Shown one piece after another: positions 54,595 through 64,000 of a stretch of 64,000 bases of DNA (its first letter is position 1; the number at the start of each line of letters is the position of its first letter). Position numbers and translations under genes: made by a program. This DNA is from Rhodoplanes tepidamans (GTDB lineage: Bacteria; Pseudomonadota; Alphaproteobacteria; Rhizobiales; Xanthobacteraceae): NCBI RefSeq assembly GCF_030813915.1, contig NZ_JAUSUJ010000022.1, forward strand, positions 1-64,000. The letters are read 5' to 3'. Under the pieces are notes generated by a model, which was given only the letters and a program-made list of their open reading frames with translations, made no database searches and was not told where the DNA came from.

Positions 54595-57465
54595 CTACGC
54601 GCCCTCGCCCGGCGGCTCGTGGGTGGTCCGCCGCCGGCGCTTGCGCGAGCCCGCGCCGGGCGCCCCGGGGCCGGCCAGCGCCTCGCGCACCTTCCGGGCG
54701 AGGTCGGCCTTGCGGTAGGGCTTGTTGAGCAGCGTCACGTCGGGATCGAGCCGGCCGTGGTGGACGATCGCGTCCTCGGCGTAGCCGGACGTGTAGAGCA
54801 CCTTCACGGACGGCCGCCGGCGCAGCACCTCGGCGGCGAGCTCGCGGCCGTTCATGCCGCCCGGCATGATCACGTCGGTGAACAGGAGCTCGAACTCCTT
54901 GCCGTCGTCGAGCAGCTTCAGCGCCTCCGGCCCGCTGCTCGCCGCGAACGCCGTGTAGCCGAGGTCTTCGAGCAGCGTGATGACGTTGCGGCGCACCAGG
55001 TCGTCGTCCTCGACCACCAGGATGGTCTCGTCGCCGCCCGTCATGGCGTCGATCGCCGGGCCGTCCTCTTCGCCCTCCTCGCTCTCGACGATGCGCGGGA
55101 GGTAGAGCTTGATCGAGGTGCCCTGCCCCTCCTCGCTGTACAGCTTCACGTGGCCGCCCGACTGGCGGATGAAGCCGTAGACCATGCTCAGGCCGAGGCC
55201 GGTGCCACGGCCGACGTCCTTGGTGGTGAAGAACGGCTCGAACACCTTGTCGCGGATCGCCGCCGGGATGCCGGTGCCGTTGTCGGAGACCGCGATCATC
55301 ACGTAGTCGCCGGGCCGCGCGTCCGGGTTGGTCTCGGCATAGGTCTCGTCGAGGGTGACGTTGGCCGTCTCGATGGTCAGCTTGCCGCCGTCCGGCATGG
55401 CGTCGCGGGCGTTGACGGCGAGGTTGATCACCGCGGTCGAGAGCTGCGAGGCGTCGACCATGGCGGGCCACAGCCCGTCGGCCATCGCGGTGGCGAGTTC
55501 GATGTGCTCGCCGAGCGTCGGGCGCAGCAGACGGGCCGTGTCGGACATCAGGCCGTTGATGTCGGTCGGCCGCGGGTCGAGCGGCTGCCGGCGGGCGAAG
55601 GCGAGCAGCTGGCGGGTGAGGTCGGCGCCGCGCCGTGCCGCCTGGTCGATGATACGGGCGATGGTGGCGAGATGCGGCCGGTCGGCCACCCCCTTGGCGA
55701 GGATCTCGATCGTGCAGGTGATGGCGGTCAGGATGTTGTTGAAGTCGTGCGCGACGCCGCCGGTGAGCTGGCCGATCGCGTCCATCTTCTGGCCCTGCCG
55801 GAGCTGGCGCTCGATGTGCTTCGACTTCGACAGGTCGTGGTAGAGCAGCACGGCGCCGCGCACCACGCCGTCGCCGTCGTAGATCGGCCGGGCGGTGAGC
55901 GACAGGGCGAGATCGCGGCCGGTCGCCACCTCGCGCAGCACCAGCTCGCTGGCGTCGATCGGCTCGCCGCGCAGCACCCGGCGCAGCGGCCGCTCGTCGT
56001 GCGGCACCTCGGTGGCGCCGTCGGGCTGGAAGATCGCGTAGGACCGCTCCCACTCGTCGAGCGAGCGCGACCCGTCGATCCCGAGCAGCGTCTTGCAGGC
56101 CGGGTTGAGGTGCAGGAAGTTGCGGTTCTCGTCGGTGACCAGGAAGGCGTCCGGGATCGACGCGATGGTCTTCTCGAACAGCTCGGCGCTGCGCTGCGCC
56201 GCGACCGTCTTCTCGAACAGCTCGGAGACGTCGCGATAGACCACCACGGCTGCCTCGTGACGGCCGGTCTCGCTGCGGATCGAGCGGCCGCTGGCGACGA
56301 TGTGGAGGTCGCTCTCGCCGTTGACGCGCCGGCAGATGATCTCGATGTCGTCGAAGTTCTCGCCGCGGCGGGCGCGCTCGATCGGCGCCTCTTCCGCCGG
56401 ATAGGGCGTGACGCCGTCGGGCCGGAACCGCTGGTAGATCTTCTGCCACTCGGGCGAGCCGATGTCGTCGCGATCGCCGAACATCGCCCGGCACGCCGTG
56501 TTGGCGAACAGGGTGCGGCCCTCGGCGTCGATCATCAGGACGGCTTCCGCCATCGTGTCGATCATGGTGCGCAGCAGATCGCCGTAGCGCCGCACCTCCG
56601 CCTCGCTCTCCCGGCGGGCCTGCTCGGCGAGCTGCCGGTCGGTGATGTCGAGGGCGGTGGCGATGCGGTAGCGGACGCTGTCGTCGGCGTTGCGCACGCT
56701 GGTGATGTCGAGCTGGACCGGCATGGTCGAGCCGTCGCGGCGCAGGAAGACGGTGTCGTAGATCACCCGGCCGGTGCGGTCGGCTTCGGCGAGCAGCGCG
56801 GCGACGCGCGCCCGCTCGTGCTCCGGATAGTCGTCGAGGACGTGGGCGCCGCAGACTTCGGCGACGGTGCGGCCGACCATCGCGGCGCGGGCCGGATTGG
56901 CGAAGGCGATCGTGTTGGTCGTGGCGTCGGTCACCGTGATTCCGAAGGCGGCGTTCTCGAACGTGTCGGCCCAGCGCCGCAGCTCGGTCTCGCGCGCCAC
57001 CGCGTCGGAGATGTCCTCGGTGAACAGCACGATGCCGCCGATGGTGCCGCCCGGCTCGTACCAAGGCCGGATCTCCCAGCGGATCCATTTGGGGGGAAGC
57101 CCCGGCGCCTCGTAGCGGTCGGCGTCGCAGCGCTCGCTGGCACCGGCGAGGCAGCGGGCATGGACGTCGCGCCAGCGCTGCGGAATGTCCGGGAAGACCT
57201 CGTAGTGGTTGCGGCCGACCAGCTCCCGGCCGGCGACGCCGTGATCCGCCTGGAACCTCCGGCTGGCGGCGAGGCACACCATCGCGCGGTCGAACATGGC
57301 GATGCCCACCGGCGCCGCCTCGATGCACAGGCGCAGCAGCTCGTCGCGGGCATGGGCCGGGCCGCCGGCCAGCACGTCGCCGACCGGCGCGGCGGCGCGG
57401 GGCGGGCTCCGGCGGGGCCCGTCCTCGGGCGGCGACGCTGTGAAGGGAGAGACGAGGGGTTTCAT
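54595..57465 (-). CDS. Soluble hybrid histidine kinase: four PAS domains, kinase, receiver
   Basis: This 956-residue sensor has no transmembrane segment. Four PAS-like domains fill about residues 40-540 (for example [80 protein letters not shown]). The kinase core has His573 in [17 protein letters not shown]-box [14 protein letters not shown] and G2 [14 protein letters not shown]. The C-terminal receiver has VVEDDD, Asp864 in [14 protein letters not shown] and Lys in [11 protein letters not shown]. Redox, oxygen or light sensing through PAS is possible, but no ligand residue is identified. It is divergent from a single-domain receiver gene. Confidence 0.92.
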   Translation of the reverse strand: MKPLVSPFTASPPEDGPRRSPPRAAAPVGDVLAGGPAHARDELLRLCIEAAPVGIAMFDRAMVCLAASRRFQADHGVAGRELVGRNHYEVFPDIPQRWRDVHARCLAGASERCDADRYEAPGLPPKWIRWEIRPWYEPGGTIGGIVLFTEDISDAVARETELRRWADTFENAAFGITVTDATTNTIAFANPARAAMVGRTVAEVCGAHVLDDYPEHERARVAALLAEADRTGRVIYDTVFLRRDGSTMPVQLDITSVRNADDSVRYRIATALDITDRQLAEQARRESEAEVRRYGDLLRTMIDTMAEAVLMIDAEGRTLFANTACRAMFGDRDDIGSPEWQKIYQRFRPDGVTPYPAEEAPIERARRGENFDDIEIICRRVNGESDLHIVASGRSIRSETGRHEAAVVVYRDVSELFEKTVAAQRSAELFEKTIASIPDAFLVTDENRNFLHLNPACKTLLGIDGSRSLDEWERSYAIFQPDGATEVPHDERPLRRVLRGEPIDASELVLREVATGRDLALSLTARPIYDGDGVVRGAVLLYHDLSKSKHIERQLRQGQKMDAIGQLTGGVAHDFNNILTAITCTIEILAKGVADRPHLATIARIIDQAARRGADLTRQLLAFARRQPLDPRPTDINGLMSDTARLLRPTLGEHIELATAMADGLWPAMVDASQLSTAVINLAVNARDAMPDGGKLTIETANVTLDETYAETNPDARPGDYVMIAVSDNGTGIPAAIRDKVFEPFFTTKDVGRGTGLGLSMVYGFIRQSGGHVKLYSEEGQGTSIKLYLPRIVESEEGEEDGPAIDAMTGGDETILVVEDDDLVRRNVITLLEDLGYTAFAASSGPEALKLLDDGKEFELLFTDVIMPGGMNGRELAAEVLRRRPSVKVLYTSGYAEDAIVHHGRLDPDVTLLNKPYRKADLARKVREALAGPGAPGAGSRKRRRRTTHEPPGEGA

Positions 57466-57540
57466 GGGGCGTGTTTATCGCGGACGCACGGATTTGCGCG
57501 ACCCTGTCGCGACAAGTTCGGATTCTTTTTTGAGTACTGT

Positions 57541-57558
57541 ATACACTGCGCCGTGTAT
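57541..57558. promoter_or_regulatory. Operator-like inverted repeat ATACAC-N6-GTGTAT
   Basis: A perfect 6-bp inverted repeat with a 6-base spacer lies in a distinctly AT-rich patch (57520-57565) between the divergent hybrid kinase and receiver genes. It overlaps plausible -10-like TATCAT/GTATAC words, so it may be a regulator site or part of the promoters. Confidence 0.45.
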
Positions 57559-57611
57559 CATAGAAACGTCACCCGCTGCACGACGGCTATGACCCGGCGA
57601 CCCGATCCGCA

Positions 57612-58028
57612 ATGGCCCATGTCCTGGTCGTGGACGACGACGAATTCGTCCGTGTCACGCTGAGCCTCCTGCTCGAGACCGCCGGGCACACCGTGGCCAC
57701 GGCGGCGAGCGGGCGCGACGCCCTGGCGGCCGTCGGCGCCACCCGGGTCGACCTCGTCATCTGCGACGTCTTCATGCCCGACATGGACGGCTTCGAGACC
57801 CTGCGGGCCCTGAAGCGGCAAGCCCCCGCCCTGCCCGTGGTGGCGATCTCGGGCGAGCGCGCGACCCTGCCGGGCTTCCCGGCGCCCGACTACCTCAAGA
57901 TGGCGGTCGAGCTCGGGGCCGAGGCGAGCCTGCGCAAGCCACTCGATCTCAAGGAGGTCAGGGCCGTGGTGGCGCGCTGCCTCGCCGCGGCTGAGCACGG
58001 CGCCCCGAGCCGCGGGCCGGCCCCGTGA
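57612..58028 (+). CDS. Single-domain response regulator
   Basis: This 138-residue receiver has acidic pocket VLVVDDDEF, phosphorylated Asp52 in LVICDVFMPDMDG, Ser in VAISGE and Lys in SLRKPLDLKEV. The alpha5 region is extended by a short Ala/Pro tail, with no output domain. It lies 146 bp from the hybrid kinase on the opposite strand and is its likely partner or phosphate sink. The P-type ATPase gene follows 73 bp downstream. Confidence 0.9.
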   Translation: MAHVLVVDDDEFVRVTLSLLLETAGHTVATAASGRDALAAVGATRVDLVICDVFMPDMDGFETLRALKRQAPALPVVAISGERATLPGFPAPDYLKMAVELGAEASLRKPLDLKEVRAVVARCLAAAEHGAPSRGPAP

Positions 58029-58101
58029 CGCGATTGACGCGAATGCCTCGCAGTCGCGGCACGATACCGGAAAATACCGTACTTCCAAAGACTTCCAGGC
58101 G

Positions 58102-60438
<2,337 letters not shown>

Positions 60439-60639
60439 GCGGCCCGCCGGAGGTGGAAAACCCGCACCGGAACCGGGCGTCGATACCGCCTGCCTGCCGA
60501 AACCCTTGATTTTCCGAGCGGTCGGGCGTGCACTGCTCGACCTCGCCGGTTCGTCGCGCTAAGATTCGGACCACATGAACCTCAGCCCGTCGACCCATCC
60601 GTTTCATCGCCTTTTCGGCGTGCGAGGCGCATCTCCCCC

Positions 60640-61872
60640 GTGGCGCCCCGTTCGATGCTGATCGAGGATCCGTTGCGTACGCGAACCGTCCGCGCCTCCG
60701 GCGAGGCTGCCGATTTTCCGGCCGTCGAACCGATCACCACCACCGAGGCGCTCGCCGCCGTCTGCGAACGCATGGCCGCCCATCCGTTCGTGACGGTCGA
60801 CACCGAGTTCCTGCGCGAGAGCACCTACTATCCGCTGCTCTGCGTCGCCCAGATGGCGAGCCGCGACGAGGCCGTGGTGATCGACACCCTCGCCGAGGGC
60901 ATCGACCTCGCCCCGTTCTACGCCCTGATGGCGAACCAGGCCGTTCTCAAGGTCTTCCACGCCGCCCGCCAGGACATCGAGATCGTCTGGCACCAGGCCT
61001 CGCTGATCCCGCAGCCGATCTTCGACACCCAGGTCGCCGCCATGGTGCTGGGCTTCGGCGACGCCATCTCCTACGACCAGCTGGTGCAGCGAATCACTGG
61101 CGACACGCTCGACAAGTCGCACCGCTTCACCGACTGGTCGCGGCGGCCGCTGACGCCGGCCCAGATCTGCTACGCGATGTCCGACGTCACCCATCTGCGC
61201 GACGCCTATCTGGCCCTCTCGGAGGACCTCGCCCGGCGCGGCCGCACCAACTGGGTCGACGAGGAGATGGAGATCCTCACCTCGCCGTCGACCTACCGGG
61301 CCGATCCGGAGACCGCCTGGGAGCGGCTGAAGAGCCGGGTGCGCAAGCCCAAGGAGCTCGCCATCCTGATCGAGGTCGCCGCTTGGCGGGAGCGCGAGGC
61401 GCAGTCGCGCGACGTGCCGCGGGGCCGCGTCCTCAAGGACGACGTGATCGGCGAGATCGCCGTGCAGGCGCCGACCACGCCAGAGCGCCTCGCCTCGCTG
61501 CGCTCGCTGCCCAAGGGCTTCGAGCGCTCGCGTTGGGGCCAGGACATCCTCGACGCGATCAAGGCGGGGCTCGCCCGCGACCCCAAGACGCTGCCGCCGA
61601 TCGAGCGCAGCCGGCCGCTGGCCAACGGCAGCGCCACCGTCGAGCTGCTCAAGGTCCTGCTGCGCATGACGGCGGAGCGCCACGGCGTCGCCGCCAAGGT
61701 GATCGCCACGGTCGACGACCTCGAGCACATCGCGGCCGATGACGAGGCCGACGTGCGGGCCCTCAAGGGCTGGCGCCGCGAGCTGTTCGGCGAGAAGGCG
61801 CTGGCCCTCAAGCACGGCCGGCTGTCGCTCGCCGTCGAGCGCGGCCGGGTGGTGGCGCTCGACCGCGAGTGA
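60640..61872 (+). CDS. rnd: Ribonuclease D
   Basis: This 410-residue 3'-5' exoribonuclease trims tRNA precursors. The DEDDy exonuclease residues are in [32 protein letters not shown] and [14 protein letters not shown]. Two HRDC-like helical domains follow (about residues 225-400; [20 protein letters not shown]). The start codon at 60640 is GTG; a second start, ATG at 60655 (MLIEDPL), is possible. rnd lies next to aspS in many rhizobia; here 10 kb of other genes separate them. Confidence 0.93.
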   Translation: MAPRSMLIEDPLRTRTVRASGEAADFPAVEPITTTEALAAVCERMAAHPFVTVDTEFLRESTYYPLLCVAQMASRDEAVVIDTLAEGIDLAPFYALMANQAVLKVFHAARQDIEIVWHQASLIPQPIFDTQVAAMVLGFGDAISYDQLVQRITGDTLDKSHRFTDWSRRPLTPAQICYAMSDVTHLRDAYLALSEDLARRGRTNWVDEEMEILTSPSTYRADPETAWERLKSRVRKPKELAILIEVAAWREREAQSRDVPRGRVLKDDVIGEIAVQAPTTPERLASLRSLPKGFERSRWGQDILDAIKAGLARDPKTLPPIERSRPLANGSATVELLKVLLRMTAERHGVAAKVIATVDDLEHIAADDEADVRALKGWRRELFGEKALALKHGRLSLAVERGRVVALDRE

Positions 61873-62168
61873 GCCCCGCCGGGCTCCGACCGACCCTGGG
61901 CAATGCCGAACGCTGCGCATCCGTCTGCGCTGCGACCAGACACGACCGCCGATCGGCGTCACGTTATCAGAAACGATCTAGCTCGAACGAACTAGGGACA
62001 GTCGAAGATCGAGGCAAGGCTTCGTTGAACACGATGGCGGAGCGCCGACATTACTCGGCATGTCTCGAGCTCTGGCAGATCAATTTCAAAGTTTAGTAAT
62101 TTTGTACCCGCATCTTACGGCGACGAGCTCCTTGGGCTCGCTTCTCATCTCAGCCGCGAGACCCTGAC
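61873..62168. promoter_or_regulatory. AT-richer gap upstream of the chemoreceptor gene
   Basis: The gap has lower GC content than its neighbours (62085-62105 reads CAATTTCAAAGTTTAGTAAT). An imperfect palindrome CTAGCTCG-AA-CGAACTAG lies at 61978-61995. It shows no gene. The promoter of the chemoreceptor gene should be here; I could not fix its boxes. Confidence 0.45.
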
Positions 62169-63671
62169 ATGCGCCGCTTCCTGTCCTCGAACTCGCCTGC
62201 CGCGACCCTGGCCGCGCTCGACCGCTCGCAGGCCGTGATCGAATTCGCGATGGATGGCACGATCCTGACAGCGAACAAGAACTTCCTCGACGCGATGGGC
62301 TACACGCTCGACGAGGTGCGCGGCAAGCACCACCGCATGTTCGTCGAGCCGCAATACGCCGAGAGCGCGGCCTACCGCGAGTTCTGGACGAAGCTGAACC
62401 GCGGCGAGTTCGAGCGGGCGCAGTTCAAGCGGATCGGCAAGGGCGGCAGGGAGGTGTGGATCGAGGCCTCCTACAATCCCGTGCTGAACGCGCGCGGCAA
62501 GCCGTTCAAGGTGGTGAAGTATGCCACCGACATCACCGCGACGAAGCTCGAATACGCCGACCTGCTCGGCAAGGTGAACGCCATCGGCCGCTCGCAGGCC
62601 GTCATCGAGTTCGAGCTCGACGGCACCATCATCACGGCCAACGAGAACTTCCTGGCCGTGCTCGGCTACACGCTCGCCGAGGTTCAGGGCAAGCACCACG
62701 GCATGTTCGTCGATCCGGCGGAGCGCGCCGGGGCCGAGTACAGGCGGTTCTGGGAGGCGCTCAACCGCGGCGAGTTCCAGGCGCGGCAGTACCGGCGCAT
62801 CGGCAAGGGCGGCAGGGAGGTGTGGATCGAGGCCTCCTACAACCCGATCTTCGACATGAACGGCCGCGTCTACAAGGTGGTGAAGTTCGCCACCGACCTG
62901 TCGAAGCGCAAGGCCGAGAACGCCGCACTCGCCGCCTCCTTCGAGCAGACCGTCAAGTCCCTGGTCGGAACCGTCGCGGCGTCGGCCGGCGAGATGAAGC
63001 ACGAGGCGCAGTCGCTCGCCACCGCGGCCGAGCAGACCTCCAACCAGTCGACCACCATGGCGGTCGCCTCCGAGGAGCTCTCCGCCTCGGCGGGCGAGAT
63101 CGCCCGGCAGCTCACCGAGGCGACCCGGATGATCGACTTCGCCGTGGCGGAGGCGAACAAGTCCGACAAGCTGGTCACCGAGCTGGTGCAGGCCGCCGAC
63201 AAGGTCGGCGAGGTGACCAAGATGATCGCCCAGATCGCCGCGCAGACCAATCTGCTGGCCCTCAACGCCACCATCGAGGCGGCCCGCGCCGGCGAGGCCG
63301 GCAAGGGCTTCAGCGTCGTCGCCTCCGAGGTCAAGACGCTCGCCAGCCAGACCGGCAAGGCGACCGAGGAGATCGAGCAGCAGATCCGCGGTATCCAGGA
63401 TTCGACCAAGACCACGGCCGCCACCATCCAGGAGTTCGCCCGCGTCATCTCGCGCATCAGCGAGGTGAACACCTCGATCTCGGGCGCCGTCGAGGAGCAG
63501 TCGGCCGCCACCCGCGAGGTCTCGGCCAACATCTCCGGCGTCAAGCAGGCGGCCGAGGAGACGGGACGCTCCTCGACCCACGTCCTCGGCGGCTCGCAGG
63601 CGCTGCAGGAGCGGGCCGGCGAGCTCGCCCAGCGGGTCGACGATTTCCTGGTGCGCGTCCGCGCCATGTGA
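62169..63671 (+). CDS. Soluble methyl-accepting chemotaxis protein with tandem PAS domains
   Basis: This 500-residue cytoplasmic chemoreceptor has two PAS domains (about residues 10-130 and 132-252), each with SQAVIEF...DGTI.TAN and a [15 protein letters not shown] end. A signalling domain follows, with the hairpin tip [20 protein letters not shown] and [20 protein letters not shown]. There is no transmembrane segment or HAMP. PAS-PAS-MCP receptors of this type usually sense internal redox or small ligands, and some bind heme; I see no decisive ligand residue. The two PAS copies share a 44-nt identical stretch (62433-62476 and 62799-62842). Confidence 0.92.
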   Translation: MRRFLSSNSPAATLAALDRSQAVIEFAMDGTILTANKNFLDAMGYTLDEVRGKHHRMFVEPQYAESAAYREFWTKLNRGEFERAQFKRIGKGGREVWIEASYNPVLNARGKPFKVVKYATDITATKLEYADLLGKVNAIGRSQAVIEFELDGTIITANENFLAVLGYTLAEVQGKHHGMFVDPAERAGAEYRRFWEALNRGEFQARQYRRIGKGGREVWIEASYNPIFDMNGRVYKVVKFATDLSKRKAENAALAASFEQTVKSLVGTVAASAGEMKHEAQSLATAAEQTSNQSTTMAVASEELSASAGEIARQLTEATRMIDFAVAEANKSDKLVTELVQAADKVGEVTKMIAQIAAQTNLLALNATIEAARAGEAGKGFSVVASEVKTLASQTGKATEEIEQQIRGIQDSTKTTAATIQEFARVISRISEVNTSISGAVEEQSAATREVSANISGVKQAAEETGRSSTHVLGGSQALQERAGELAQRVDDFLVRVRAM

Positions 63672-63700
63672 GCCGCCGGGCCGGCCGCTCGCCCCGATCC

Positions 63701-64000
63701 TCACACCTCGATCCAGCTCGGCGCATCCGCCCGGAGCCGCTCGACCGCGAGGTCGACCACGGCCCTGACCCTGGCGGCCGCGCGCCGTCCGTCGGCGTGG
63801 ACGACGTGCACCGGCACGGGCGGGGGCTCGTGCGCGGCGAGCACGATGCGCAGCCGCCCGGCCCGCACCTCGTGGACGGCCTGATAGGAGAGCACGCGAG
63901 CGAGGCCGAGACCGGCCGCCGCCGCCGCGACCGCCATCTCGGCGGAGTTGACCACCATCCGGGTGCGCGGCCGCACCGTCATGGTCCGCCCTCCCGCCGG
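63701..64000 (-). CDS. LysR-family transcriptional regulator, C-terminal part
   Basis: Only the last 100 or so residues are in the window; the frame is open to the edge. RTRMVVNSAEMAVAAAAAGL followed by GLARVLSYQAVHEVRAGRLR is the typical second half of a LysR effector-binding domain. The C-terminal VHVVHADGRRAAARVRAVVD is typical too. The helix-turn-helix and the regulated genes lie beyond position 64000. It is convergent with the chemoreceptor gene, 29 bp apart. Confidence 0.85.
   Translation of the reverse strand, partial: PAGGRTMTVRPRTRMVVNSAEMAVAAAAAGLGLARVLSYQAVHEVRAGRLRIVLAAHEPPPVPVHVVHADGRRAAARVRAVVDLAVERLRADAPSWIEV

Noticed and set aside
54619-57663. Open frame of about 1000 codons antisense to the hybrid kinase
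   Set aside because: Same shadow effect; the kinase motifs on the minus strand are complete.

Overview
The window is a GC-rich chromosomal segment that looks like an alphaproteobacterium of the order Hyphomicrobiales, closest in style to Bradyrhizobium, Rhodopseudomonas or Rhodoplanes. This is an inference. It rests on the gene order rsh-pdxJ-acpS-lepB-rnc-era-recO, on a rhizobial-type porin starting MKMVKSLLLGSAAG, on GatCAB beside AspRS, on a nickel/iron-type P-type ATPase with a hemerythrin tail, and on extreme G/C at third codon positions. No rRNA, CRISPR array, prophage or insertion sequence was recognised.

Layout. 0-0.5 kb: a small secreted His/Trp-repeat protein. 0.9-15.5 kb: housekeeping core with parC, then on the minus strand recO, era, rnc, lepB, acpS, pdxJ, rsh and rpoZ; an NYN nuclease plus family-5 uracil-DNA glycosylase pair on the plus strand; then smpB, mscL and dapA. 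15.8-26.2 kb: a large lytic transglycosylase, two TPR glycosyltransferase paralogues (the second split by a nonsense codon) around an alpha/beta hydrolase and a porin. 26.4-34.8 kb: an envelope-stress-like region. It has a DUF4142/PRC-barrel protein, a two-component system (28.6-30.6 kb), and a divergent operon of dsbD, a DsbA/DsbG-like protein, an L,D-transpeptidase lipoprotein and a TauE-type exporter. The divergent promoter carries a CTTAAG-N5-CTTAAG direct repeat that matches the PmrA-type box.

35-50.4 kb: tRNA-Ser(GCU), a Sel1-like protein, a glutathione transferase with a histone-H1-like N-terminal tail, a PsiF-type protein, a 62-residue Lys/Ala/Thr-rich protein, gatB, a YtcJ-type amidohydrolase, a Uma2 nuclease, gatA-gatC, several small membrane or secreted proteins, speE-speD and aspS. 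GatCAB and AspRS probably work together: in organisms lacking GlnRS/AsnRS they make Gln-tRNA and Asn-tRNA by transamidation. 50.7-60.4 kb: a block of less universal genes (ThDP enzyme, COQ8-like kinase, methyltransferase, hybrid histidine kinase with a divergent receiver protein, P1B-5 ATPase) between aspS and rnd. 62-64 kb: a soluble chemoreceptor with two near-identical PAS domains and the 3' part of a LysR regulator that runs off the window.

Intergenic palindromic elements recur (4.5, 8.7, 21.6, 42.5, 43.2, 47.7, 48.5 kb), and those at 21.6 and 47.7 kb are clearly the same family. The most interesting hypothesis is that the 30.7-34.8 kb operon is a dedicated periplasmic thiol-reduction module for an L,D-transpeptidase, controlled by the adjacent two-component system.
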